Source of the DNA: Phoronis australis
Taxonomy: Eukaryota > Phoronida > Phoronidae
Reading direction: 5' to 3'
DNA: 64,000 bases
Assembly (NCBI GenBank): GCA_002633005.1
Contig: NMRA01000349.1
Location: 188,001 to 252,000, forward strand
The number at the start of each line of letters is the position of its first letter. The first letter of the stretch is position 1. A model generated the notes under the pieces. That model saw only the letters and a program-made list of their open reading frames with translations, ran no database searches and was not told the origin of the DNA. Position numbers and translations under genes: made by a program. Shown here in pieces: positions 49,901 through 62,100 of this stretch.

Positions 49901-52900
49901 GTCCAAGTCGCTGAAGAACACAGTCTCCATCGACCAAATGTTACAGTCCTACACAGCCAATCAGTTTAGGATGTTTTGTGTAATGCAGCATTACAGGAGC
50001 CGTAAGTTGAGCACCCAGCTGTCAGGTTACATGTTAAAACCTCGTAAACAGTAAGTAGGTTGTGAAAATTTTGACGAATGAATGTGTATAACAAAAATTC
50101 AGTGAACACCACTTGAATCATACTGCAATCGTGAGACATTAGAATAGTGTTAAAAAGCCTCAGAAATACATTTCGACAAAAAACAGAGTTTGAGGTGAGT
50201 AACAAACTTTCTCACATGACCTGGAATGTGTAACGACACGACTGGTTAATAACACTGATTACGTAATGTTTTTGATATATTGCTTTTGATTTGTTGCAAC
50301 CCATTTAAAAATACATGTTTATTAAGGGATTGGTTAAAATGATGACAAATCTTTTTCAAACTTTCCAGACATTGTGTAAACAGTTGACTAAACTTTATTT
50401 TCGTATTCAGGCATTGAGTTTAGTGAGGAGAGCATGCAGCGAGCGATCAGTACACAGCAGTTAATAGCCTCCTTCCTGGGTTCAGCAGACGCCTACATCA
50501 AAGGTCAACTCACTTGTGGTGATGTGGATGAGCAGTCTCTCTACAAACAGTAAGTACTGGGACCCTATTGCTGTGAGTGTCGCTTGACCCCATGCTATGG
50601 TCTGATTTCCTGCGCATGTGCATTATGGGTACAAGACTGAGATTGATTATATTTCTTTTTTGTTACAAGTATTCCGCAATTATCATGAAAAATCCATACA
50701 TGTCACATTGCAAATTTTGTCCATATGTTCTATGTGCTTTGGTAATGGATGTATTTTTTCAACTCGTCCGAGCAATCATTAAGCTCCTCAGTCAGTTCCC
50801 TTGTCAAACTTCGTGGACATCAACCCATATTCCAGGAGTCTGTTAAGTCAGAAATTTGGTCTTATGCTCCAAATAACTATTTCTAAAAAATAGCTGAATT
50901 TCATTTCGTCAAAAATACGAAGTCTCTAACAGCTAGTTACTGATACAGAAATAATTTCTGTAAATTATTTCTTAACTGACTGCTCATTATTTGGGTAAAC
51001 TTTTATTAAAAATTGTGAATAGGGAACCTAAGACCAAATTTCTATTTTAAGTTTCAAGTCATTTGTTATGAAATGGGCCCCTGAAGTATGAGTGACTTAT
51101 TATATTTCTTAATTTCGCACCCAAAAAGCAAACTTTCACAATTCTATCTCCGTAACAAATATTTTCCATGTTCTTTTTACAGGTTGAGCCAAGCGGAACT
51201 CCTTGTTCGAGAGGCTTTGTCTGATGACTTTGACACACCACGGGCCATTAACGTGTTGTTGGAACTGGTCCGAGGTGGAAACAGAGAGCTACAAACAAAA
51301 GCTAAGGTACAAACCAAATAATTTAATACCCAGGTTGCCTTGTCTGTCAGTAGCCACAGATCTGTATAATTTAACATTAGCATTATGTTTAATGAAGTAC
51401 GGTGACTTGTTTTCATGATTCAGGTCATTAAACCTGTGTTATTCCATCTTTCGGTTTGTTACAGGGGCAATAAATCTGCGTCGTCTGTCATCATTACCAA
51501 CTTCTGTTGTAGGCCACTTACTTTCTTGAAATCAGTCTCACCTTGTTCTGTACTTGAACTAGAAATTATTTCTAGTCTTTAAAAAGAACAACTTACAGGT
51601 TATTTTTGCTTTAGTCCAGCCCCAATCAGTTGTTTGTTGTTCTAAAATAGGGTTTCAAAGGCAATATGGCTGTTTATTTAAACAGATTTCTGTCCGTCTG
51701 GTGTCTGTCCGGCATCCGTATGGTGTCCATCTGGCGTCTGAGTCATCCCGTGCTGTGACTCCAAAACCCTTTTATTGTTGTTTGGGAAATGTTCCTGTTG
51801 TGGATGGGACAGCGCGAGTGAATTTTCAAGCACATTCGACCACTGCTGGGTCCTTTAATTTTAGTTTTTTTATGTTAGTCTCTATATCTACCAAGTACCT
51901 TGGCAGATTTTCATGAAATTTGGCAAAAAGATGTCTATTATAGAGACAAAAACACCTTTGCATTTTTTGAACAGACATATATCTACATAGTCTGTGCCCC
52001 CTAAGGGCTGTTCCAGCAAAATCTGTATGGGAGGGGGGAAGGCAACTGAAATAAAAATTTATGGGTGGTTGCGTTTGATTTAAATGGCTTTTGTCGTACT
52101 TCAAAAAAGTAAAAATTTACAGGTCGTTGTTGTTTCATTGGGCCATAAATTTTGATGGTGGGTAATTTTAGTAAATTTTATAAACAATCCGCGCAGAATC
52201 AAAAACTGAAACAAAAATGCAACTTGCAAAAAGCTCCGACTTTTTCACTCCCTCCGATCTCCTCATCGGCATGCCCATAACACCATTTAACCACAGGTGC
52301 TCGAATTTCTCGATGGTTAATATCCATATATGAGAAACATATGTTTTCTTAGTAATGAATGACGTTAGCGGTGGTGGAGGAACAGATAAACTCAAACGCC
52401 TGTGCAGTCAACCACAAGAACAAAAAAAAGTTACGGGTGGTTGCATTTCAAACTTATAAAAAATTACGGGTGGTAGGCTGAAGAAATAAATGAAAAATAT
52501 GAGTGGTGGGTGCGAAAAAAAGATGCCTTCCCACCCTCCCTTACAGATTTTACTGGAACAGCCCTAAGCCCTTTTTGTGATTGTTTTTTTGCTTGTGCCT
52601 CTCTTTCTGCTAAACCAGTAAAAACCTCATTAAGAAATTTCCTATTGTGGATGTTTGGAAGGTGCAACTAGGTGGCACCCTCTAGTGTCAAATTTGTTTT
52701 TGCCTATGCGACATTATCTGCCAAGCTCCATGACGGATCTTCGTGAAATTTGGTGTAAGTGCTCCTATTAATTTTGGGATGAGCCCGAATACTGTGGGGT
52801 CTCCTAGTGGTAGTTTAGGTCTTCTTTGTATCTAGCTCTTGATGGTTGTTCACGAAATTTGGCACATATCCTTTTATCAAGAAGACGACAGCACTTGCCT

Positions 52901-55047
52901 ATTTCAGATGTATTTGAATGTTGCTGCTGGCCATAGTGGCCTGTTTATTTTACATGTTACAATATTACAAAGCACCCCTAGAACGATATTGTTTGTGGTG
53001 AAGGCAAGTACATTTCCATAGTTTGTGTTGCTCTCGTCTTAGTAATTATGTCAATTAAAGACAATTGCTTTCCCCCTAAGCAAGTTCCATCATACCATTA
53101 TCACGGGGATTATTGCATTGATTTCATTTCCACATTTCTGCCTCTTTCAGTCTGAGCAGTGCACACGCAGCCCTGGAGTGTTTGCTTTCTTAGTGACCTA
53201 CATTAATAGGATACTAGAGACAATGGGCGTACAGCTTGAAGGAAGGAAGGTGATTTTTCTAGCTTTCATTGTTCTACCTTCTGTAACAGTGCCACATTTG
53301 AAGGAGAGAGCTAGTATGAGATAAAAACCTTTTGAATAAGTATAAAAACTGTGTGCAATTTGACTTTCTAAAACCACTCTGAGGGGGTGGCGTTTACTAC
53401 TATTATTAAAATTTCATGATCTATTTACACCAACCTCTTGTCTATTTACATTGTTACAACGTTTCGGTCGGTGTATTCTCTGGTGATCGTCAGGCATTCC
53501 TCGTTCTTAGAAGAACGAGCACGGATGTGTGGTACACTCATCATTGTGACACTGTTTTTTTTTTGTCTGAGGAAGGATTTGAACCCACGACATCTGAAGC
53601 TACAGATATAATTCCAGCACCTTAACCACTACACCACGGAGTCATATCTTCATCGTTTACTTTCAAATTATTTTGTGAATAATAGTAGAAATAGGAAAAT
53701 TCATTTTTCCATCCAAAAAGCGTTAAAAATACCTGCAGATTTGTTTGACATCTGCCTTTCCTGACATCTTCTTCAGAAAAAAAGAATTTTCCTGTGTCTA
53801 TTCATCGTTTATTCAAATACAGAAGGTTTATAAAGCAAAGCAACAAATGTGTTATTGTTGCAGAATTAGTTTGAAATTATTTCTAGCGTGACTTTTTCAA
53901 TCTTTGCATTCGCAGACATTATATTCAACTGAAGATAACCAGAAACTAGCACAAGTGCTGGACTCTGTAGTGGATTTCCGCAACCAAGTGCGATTAGAGG
54001 CTTTAAATTTGAAAGGTACCGTCACTCCAGTGAAGACTGGTGAGTCAAAAGGAAAGGGAAGGAATGCATTGCTGAAAGCATGTGATGACTTGAGAGAAAA
54101 CCTGGCACTGACTGGTTTTCAAATAAAGGTAACTATTCTTGGCAACGCCATATGGTCGTTGATAGCAATGTATGATAAATATATTCTACATAAAAGGCCA
54201 CGGCAACTGCAGATTTTCTTCTGCCAGTAACTAGAAATAAACTTTAAAAAGCTTTTGTTTGGAGGTTTATTTTTTCTGATGGCTGCCTTTCTAGGCTAGG
54301 TTCTTTTTTTCTAAATATGTCATCATTTATCATAATGTAAATTTATTCTCATTGATTGATAGGTTATAATTTTATGTTAGAATTTTTTAACAATGTATGT
54401 AATTTATACAAGTCAGGGTAAATTTTATTGCACCATAAGAATAAGATTATTCATAACTTCTGCCGAAAGAGTCCATAAAGGTTGATTGGCAGTGGTTGTT
54501 CATTGCTGAAAACCGTACAGTACTCATTGTCAAAATTTTGACAGATACTTCAAGCATCCGAATGCTAACTGTTTATTAAATTCTCATTTCACTTTTCTGT
54601 CATCTAAAAATATTTACAATTTTGTCTAAAATATTTTAAATTTTGTCTTTATTAAAAGGCAAATTAAAATGTGCATGGCGATCCGGTTTACTTTTTAAAT
54701 GTTTCAGGGGATCAGGCATACTTCAACTTGCTGAATTTGAAATGTTTTAATTTTTAAAATATTTTAGCAAAAAAGTTTTAAGATTCTTGACTGTGATTAA
54801 AATTTATTACACTGAAATGTAGGCGGAATTCTTTTATCTGCTGGATCTGTTCACATTTTACTCTGACTAGTCAACAGGAAGATTGTATTCCATGACACCC
54901 AATTGTATTTACATCTTCAGCACTTCATTTTTTCGTTGACAGGATTTCAGTAAACAATCCTCTTGGGAAGTTATTGACGAGAAAAAACAGAAATCAACCG
55001 ACAACTTCAGCTCAACAGTAAGGTGTATTATTATAAAGCTGCTCTAA
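43974..55047 (+). CDS. CARS2: Mitochondrial cysteinyl-tRNA synthetase, 13 exons, 656 aa
   Basis: Exons: 43974-44428, 45005-45055, 46212-46329, 46844-47021, 47495-47584, 48349-48478, 48700-48833, 49867-50001, 50411-50549, 51183-51306, 53151-53249, 53916-54128, 54943-55047. All junctions are GT-AG with matching phase. The enzyme charges mitochondrial tRNA-Cys. Class I signatures are HIGH at 164-167 ([14 protein letters not shown]) and KMSKS at 396-400. Zinc ligands are C155, C336 (GWHIECS), H361 and E365 (HHENE). The first 100 or so residues are rich in Ser, Arg, Lys and Cys and low in acids, consistent with a mitochondrial presequence. The N-terminus is long for the family, so translation may begin at a later Met (for example 43992). 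A GT at 55018 (GTAAGG) could be an alternative last donor, leaving the C-terminus slightly uncertain. Confidence 0.93.
50842..51081. mobile_element. Inverted-repeat element in a CARS2 intron
   Basis: GTCAGAAATTTGGTCTTA on the left faces TAAGACCAAATTTCTATTTT on the right, about 160 bases apart. The right end TATGAAATGGGCCCCTG resembles the terminal repeat of the element at 62596-62899, which also carries CAGAAATTTGGTCTTAC. The two appear to be one family. Element boundaries are approximate. Confidence 0.5.
51680..52990. repeat. Second array of the GAAATTTGGCA-type repeat, interrupted by a MITE
   Basis: CATGAAATTTGGCAAAAAG (about 51913), CGTGAAATTTGGTGTAAG (about 52743) and CACGAAATTTGGCACATA (about 52851) recur. 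Each is preceded by a TACCAAG- or GCCAAG-type block and followed by TGCCCCCTAAGGG, CACCCTCTAGTG or TCTCCTAGTGG. This is the same repeat as at 9800-10600. The Harbinger-like element at 52005-52564 is inserted in it. It fills much of a CARS2 intron (51307-53150). Confidence 0.5.
52005..52564. mobile_element. 560-bp Harbinger-like MITE with TAA target duplication
   Basis: Ends GGGCTGTTCCAGCAAAATCT and AGATTTTACTGGAACAGCCC are inverted repeats that extend through GGGAGGGGGGAAGGCA and TGCCTTCCCACCCTCCC. TAA flanks both ends (52002-52004 and 52565-52567), the usual PIF/Harbinger target. Inside, TTACGGGTGGT-like words recur several times. Non-coding. Confidence 0.8.
53465..53643 (-). mobile_element. 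tRNA-derived SINE
   Basis: Read on the minus strand from about 53643, the sequence begins GACTCCGTGGTGTAGTGG and carries a pol III A box (TGGTGTAGTGG, plus positions 53626-53636) and a B box (GGTTCAAATCC, plus positions 53575-53585) at tRNA spacing. It continues with a T/A-rich stretch and a tail containing GACGATCACCAGAGA and CGAAACGTTG. It does not fold as a clean cloverleaf, so it is not called a tRNA gene. It lies in CARS2 intron 11. Confidence 0.7.
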
Positions 55048-56252
55048 ATCCCTCATCTGTTGTTGATTTAGGTTTCTTGCAATTGTAAATCTGGTCACAG
55101 GATGCTCCCTTATTCATTATTGCCTGGTATAAAGCAATGACAAGCTTGGACACACGCTGTGACAAATTGTCAAATGCTTTTGAACAACTGAAATTTCTTC
55201 CGATCTGAGTAAGGAACTATAATTTGAGACCAATAGTAACACGACTCGCATATTTTTGTTGTTGGGTTTCACTGAATTTTAAGTATTTTAAACTGCTCCA
55301 CCAAGGGATCAAGGGAGGATATTCATATATTGGAACTTAGTGTTGATTTATTGATTCTTAAATGCTGTATCGCAAGTGCAAGAAACCTCTCCCTAAAAAT
55401 CTGTACTCAAAGCAATGTTGTGGGGTATGGGTGAGCCAAATAATATTATGTAATGTAACATTTGTGTTCCATAGATTACATTGATTTGCACATAATTTTG
55501 AGCTGGCCATTCATGTTTTTAACTGAGTGAAGTAATTGACTTTCAGGTTACAAAAAGTGGCCAATTATGACAGTAAGACGTCCAGGTTGTCATGGTGATC
55601 TACAACTGCTAGTCGTATAGAACAAAGATTTGAGGGGTATGCCAGTGTCACGTGGAACAGCATAACTGACTCGAGTTTACTTTTTGGCCCCAGGAGCCAG
55701 TGGTCAGCCTTGAATCATAAAACTAAGCTTAGCAGTTCATGTGCAATGTGTGATCCTGGTCAAGGCAAAAGGTTGTGACACTTGTACGATTTTACGAGTT
55801 TATTGTTGAAGGTATTTTATGTATGTCAATGACAAATCTTGCTACGAGTCTCAATTTTGCATGCGTTAGAAGGCCGTAGTTCAATTTCTGATATTTACGA
55901 GGCAATACTTCTAGTTTCTCAGGATTGTACTATCTCCAGAATGGAACTTGTAGGCAGTGTATTTGGCATGTCTTAAAATGTGATGCAAGACAATTTACAA
56001 ACTGTCCAGGATTCAGTAAGGTGACTACAATCTAGAAGTTAATTTAATAACCAACTCTTTATCAAATGGAAATTTATTGATAAATTTCAAAGTACAATGG
56101 TAATTAAAATTGTCATTTTCTATCCAAGTACTCGCGCAAGCTACATGTATATGTACCACAAACAGTCAAATTGATTAAATTAAGTCTGTACAATGTCATG
56201 TGTTTAATAACAGGAAACTTAAACTGAACACAAGATAAATGCTCATATCTAG

Positions 56253-56337
56253 CAACAGAATGCACATGCAACAGAATGCACATGCAACAGAATGCACATG
56301 CAACAGAATGCACATGCAACAGAATGCACATGCAACA
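56253..56337. repeat. 16-bp minisatellite
   Basis: Just over five near-perfect copies of CAACAGAATGCACATG. The purity implies a young or recently homogenised array. Probably in the CFAP97 3' UTR or just beyond it. Confidence 0.9.
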
Positions 56338-58096
56338 TAACACAAACTAGGAAAACCTTTAGTTTTCTTACTGCGGACATTACATAACTAATAATTCACA
56401 TTAAGAGAAAACACCAAGTCTGAGCAGAAGCAGAGTGTGATATTCACCTCAAGATGAACTGCATCGACAGACAGCAAGCACCTCCCCATTTAGAAAATAT
56501 TGCAACAAGAGAACTGAGCAACACACCGTAGAACCAAAGACGACCAAATGTAACTCGACGCACTGCTTGAAAATTGACCATAAAACATTTTGAATAAATC
56601 AAAGCTTTAAATGTGATTAATCAATTTCCAAGCCTAGTCGTATTATGTTTTGCCACCTTGGCTCCATTTCACATTTAAACGCAGTTTTAAAACAGTGGTA
56701 GTGCATCCACAAAATTTAACTTTCAATTGATAATATTACGTAGTTAGGCTCCAAAACAGAGTGGAGCTCAAACTGATGCAACAATGAAAATGAGGCCGAA
56801 TATGAAATCTGCAATTTTGTGCTGCAATTTGACATAATTCGAGACAAGGGGTTGTAACAATTATCTTTCAAGGTGCCTAAATGTATTTTTTTCGCATCTA
56901 AATATAAATCATCGCAATCTTATCCCAATCGTTTCAGTGAATGAAGTGGAAGTATCACCTGGTCTGTGGATATATTCCTGCAACAACCATAATTTTACTA
57001 TTTTTCTTGAGATAGGTTCAATGATATGAAGTCACACAACAATGACTATGTAAAGTCAGAATCACCAACTTCAAACTAGAATACATTGACATTGAATCTA
57101 GGTGCAGATGTAAACTGTTTTGACAAGTTTAAATCGTATTTTCACTCAGCTCGGAGAAAGTTCCATGGTACAGATGTTCTCGCATTGATTATTTAATAAA
57201 CTTATACATGGAAGTCTGATTGCTAATCTACAACATGCCCCTAACATAGGAGCCCAAGGCAGCATACTGCAACTGCACATGTAGTCTTGATCTATATTTA
57301 CAATGCCTTAGGCGTTCACCTGGATGTCTTTTCCAAGTCAAACAGAACACAAACTCGGCTCATCAGATAAGTCAGATTTCTCTTATGAAATCTCTCGGTC
57401 CGACGAATTTTACCGTATTAGTTCAATTAAGTGCCCAGGTGCTTATTTGTCAATGAACTGAAAGCAGTAAGAGCCCTAGCTATTACTTTTACTAGACCTG
57501 GTACTTCTGAAATTGGCTAAAACACCATTAGCACTTTGGTGCCAACACTTGTATTCCAAGAATGATGCAAATAGCAACGTACCTCTCAAATAAAATCTCG
57601 TGCAACATCCACGTTAGCGCACCTAGAACTTCATCAAACCTCGGCGCTTATTGAAGATCCAGAATTGTGCATTGAATTTTTCAACTCCCAGAGCTAAATC
57701 GAAACTCGAGCTTAGTCAACCCCCATGGCACTTTATTAAGCAAATACGGTCCAGTATTTGTAAAACAAATACTGATTGAATTCATGAAGCATTAACATGA
57801 CTGCACTTTTCACTTCAAATAGGACCAAAATATGTATCACATGTCCATATTGTTATTATCACAGATGAATGAAAGTTCCACATGAGATCATCGTTTCCCT
57901 TTATCATTTACATAATTGAGTATGGTGTTTGTGACCACAACTAATTGTCTCAAGAAGCAAAATCTACTTTTATCTTGCTAAATACCTTAATATTTTTGCC
58001 ATAAACGTACAATGAATAGTCAATGCAGTGACTCTCACAAAGCGTCAAGGACACTTCAGAAGTAGATGGCCCTGTTCTTCCACATGTGAATGTGGG

Positions 58097-58119
58097 CACA
58101 CCACACACACACACACACG
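58097..58119. repeat. CA dinucleotide microsatellite
   Basis: A short CACA run with one interruption (CACACC then CACACACA). Confidence 0.85.
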
Positions 58120-59176
58120 TACAGGATGACGAGCACTACACAAAGCTCCACAAATTTCAACCAAGCAGTGAACGCTAATTGCACTGTCTTTCCAAATTGC
58201 AAGTCTCAGTCAAACTAAGTGACTTGAATTACTGCACGCAACTTTTTATGCAAAAATATTTCCAAAATGAGGAAAGTTTTTAAAAGCCGTGTCTCGTTAT
58301 TAAGGAGGCCATTTCAAGAAGTTGCCGACGACAACGAGACAAATAGTAAATTTTCATCGCAAAATGAATTGAGCCTCATAGCTTGGTTGAAATCACTAGG
58401 TGAACTTAATGAGTAATCACACTGTTGCAAAAGTCCCAGTCAACTCTGCCATCTGGTGGTTTGGTTAGTAACTACACTCCTGTTAGTTACATCTCGTCAT
58501 CAGAGCAGTGTCTACATTAAGAAGGGAGAGAAAGCACACAGAGTTAGACACAACAGGCCACGCAGTCCTACGAAAGCACAGTAGTCACGCCTTAGTTGCT
58601 TGCTCACACAACAAACTTAAATGACGGCTCTATAGGGTACCTAGACCAATCTATTCATTTCGAACAACAAATCAAGTCTCTGATGCAGTGATTTTGTTTT
58701 AGATGGAGACATTTTCACTTCGAATGCTAAAATCGATCCTCACCAGCACTTAACCAAGCTCACAACAGAAACTCAGCCTTCTGAAACCAGATCACTGCAG
58801 GGCATAACACAATCAAAATTCCAATCTCTTTACCGCTCAATTTCGCCATTTGCAGGTGATTCTGCATTCAGAAGACTGTCACACTGTTCAAAGCTTGGAT
58901 CTGGTTCAGAGGACAGGCTATCCTGAATTACAGCTAGACACTATTGATTTGCGACTAAATTATCAATACCATTATGTGCATCGAAATTGATACACAAATG
59001 GATATTACATAACTCAACAAACATCAATGCATTAACTGTATATCAGTATCATAAATTATCAACAATGCAACAAGTTCAATAAATGATCTTTTTTCTATGT
59101 TGCACTGATTTACAAATCAATCACAAGCCGCGTGCCTCATTTACCTCAGACATAACACAACTGTCAGGTGCATGAA

Positions 59177-62100
59177 TCAATAATACCTCTCTGGCTTGAA
59201 TGACCATCTCCCTGTGCCAGGTTCAAAAGCAGGTTTCGTGTCTGTCTGAGCCCTTTTTGACCTTTTGTTCCTTGCCGGCGACCCTGCACCATTCAACGAT
59301 GTGGCGCTACGAAGGCTAGACATACTGGTGCTTTTAGAGCTCAACGCCGACCCATAGGCACTACTGGACGGCCTCGACTTCCTGGAGGGGGCAGCACCAT
59401 GCAGTGGTACGCCATATGACTGCTGTTGGTAATAGCTAGTCAGATGGTCCTCACGTGACATGCCTTTGGTGGGTTTGATGGACTCAAGCCGCTTCAGCAT
59501 TGCCTGCAACAATCAGTCCACATGACTTTAAAAACAAGATATTGCATTAGCATTAAAAAGCGCCAATTTCCAATCAAAAATAATGCTTGTAATGTCTGGA
59601 ATTTATTGCAACTATCGCAATAATTTAACTGTTGCTCATCCTAGGGATGGAAGGATTAGGTTTGAAGAGTAAATTTTCTCTTAAAGCAGCATTAATATCA
59701 TGCTTTGTGTAAAAAATAAGTTTCATTTCGGAACTCTTTCCGTTACAAAATTGGTCTTGAATTGTTTATTAGTCAACATAGGTTTGATACCTGGTCTTGA
59801 AAAGAGCTGACAGTCCATTATTTCATTAGGACCAAGTTCAAAGTTCAAAGTTTCAGGTCATAGCTTGGTCTGAAGAAATAACTATCAGCCAGTTTTTCCC
59901 CAGAGCCCAGAAATCACATCTACACCAAGTAAGGAATGAGACAAGACCAATTTATAACTAACAGTTAAGCGTCCAAAGTAAATGTTTTTTTGGGAGAAAG
60001 CATTGAGTTAAATGCAGCTTTTAAGTTATGCAGAACGCTAGCAAAATGTTCAATTTTGGCCAAATTCGGAACATTGCATCTCAGATATGGCTGATTGGAT
60101 TCACATGAAACTTTAAGACACTATGCTTTATGCAGTAATTCTACAAAACACTGTTGGGAATTGTTTGTAAAATGAATCATTTTTTACAAGGTGCTATCAT
60201 AAATATGACTTTTACACACAAATTTTAAAGCTGTAACAGCATATTTGAGATTTTATCTTGAAACCCACATTGTATGAACTTGAGCCATTTTTTGCTATGA
60301 ATGCACCTTTCTTTTTCACTAAATTTCACTAAAAAGCACACGACCAAATTAATGGCAAATGGAGTCAAAAATCCCAATTCTATGGAATTTCAACTCTCAT
60401 AAAATATATACTTTGCAGAGTTCTATAGTTTTGCAGAAATGGCAAATACAGACTAGCCATTAAGGTCCTATATAACTTTAAACACGTACAAAGAACAACA
60501 ATTATCTCCTGTCCTGTCAAGTGGTTCTTGAGAGAAAAAAATTCAGATAATGAACTAAACTAATCGTTTAGGACACACACAGGAGTACAGAAGTTGTGTA
60601 TTTCTCAAGCTCTGTTAAAGTTTCAGCATGGAATTAGACATTGTATTTTTAATTCTAAGCTTGGGGTTACAGTAAAAATTGACACCACCAAGGACCTTAC
60701 ACAGAACGAGAGCAAGACTATCAATGCAATGCACCATTTAGCATTAAATACGTCTTTGAACATTTTTTACCACAATACACAGGGGACATTAAGGTTGAAA
60801 TGCTTCACCAAATATGACATTTATTACAAACAGTAACTACTTAACAGTAGCAGTAATACACCTCTGCAAAGAAAAGTAATTTTCCTTGGTAATTGTGAAA
60901 GATTACTAGTCTAGCACTGTGGGCACTAATAACCCACTAGCCATTGAGTTCATATTCAACTAAACCAATCAGCTTACATAATGCAGGTCACTGTTATTGA
61001 CAGAAATAACAGCACAGTGAGCATAGCTTTGTTCAGTCTCTCTCTTAGTAAGAGTGTAAAAAGTTTAACTAGTGTTAACACTATTTTGAGAGGCACAACA
61101 GTTGCATTTGATGAAATCCCCCTAAAGGCAGATCATTTAAATTTGCGTTAACAGTATCAAATTCTCAATGATACTAGCACAAATCTGATGAAGCATTTAC
61201 AAAACATGTTTCATGCTGTCATTTGCACACCATCAATTTTAAATGAGGTATCATACCTGTATGCTTGCTGTGCCACGTATACCTTACTTTTATTTTTATA
61301 TCATTAAAATTTATCAGTGTTCGATGGAGTCTGCTTAAACCCAGAGGATCTGTAAAACTTGAGGGACATAGCTACACTTCTTGAAAATGTAGACAGACCT
61401 TTGAGAAAAAGAAAATTTTACTTTGAAAGCATTTTGGACCATACCAATTGAACAGGGGAAAAAATAAAACATGATGCGTTTAGTACTTTCATCATTTTTT
61501 TACCACCAGTACACACAGGAGTATGTATATTTGTCAATACGGTAGCTGCATCCTTGAAATTATAGACGGCCATGAGCATGCAACAGCTATACAGAGGCCG
61601 GTGTCCCAAGTGACAGTCAATCTTCATTTTGTCAGGATGTCTCTTGAGACTTACTCACACTGGTCAGGTGTAACAAATAGTTTTAAAAGATCGCATATAT
61701 TGCATTGTTGTCGTTGACATCTGGTGAAGGTGTGAATACTTGGTAAACAAAAAAGTTCCAGTTTTTTTGCGACACTAGAGGCACAGCCATTATTTTGTGT
61801 ATTAAATGCGAAAGTGAACTTAAAAACAGTCACAACGTTGGGAGGTGGCTTGAATCAACTGCGCTACTTTAAGTTTCCCTTTGACAGTTCGACGTCGCTG
61901 ATGGAATTCAGTTCCTACATTTGTATAACTATTCATTTGCCTAGAGTAAACTCTGTGACACAATAAAAAGTACTGGACTTTAGAAATAACCTCATTGAAA
62001 TTAAAGAATTGTGTAGAGAAACATGGTATTTAATATTATCCTAAATCATGCATTTTTTGTCGTAAAATATTATTTTGGGGCTTCATTTTAAAACTGAATT

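Larger units (their letters stand above)
55048..59176. other. Interval between CARS2 and CFAP97; no coding sequence seen
   Basis: The two genes converge here. An AATAAA on the minus strand at 56078-56073 could end a long CFAP97 3' UTR (about 3.1 kb), which would then include the 16-bp minisatellite at 56253-56337 and the CA microsatellite near 58100. No frame longer than noise shows a domain. No convincing CARS2 poly(A) signal was found. Confidence 0.5.

Noticed and set aside
53575-53643. A functional tRNA gene on the minus strand
   Set aside because: The A and B boxes are good but the acceptor and anticodon stems do not pair cleanly, and a SINE-type tail follows.
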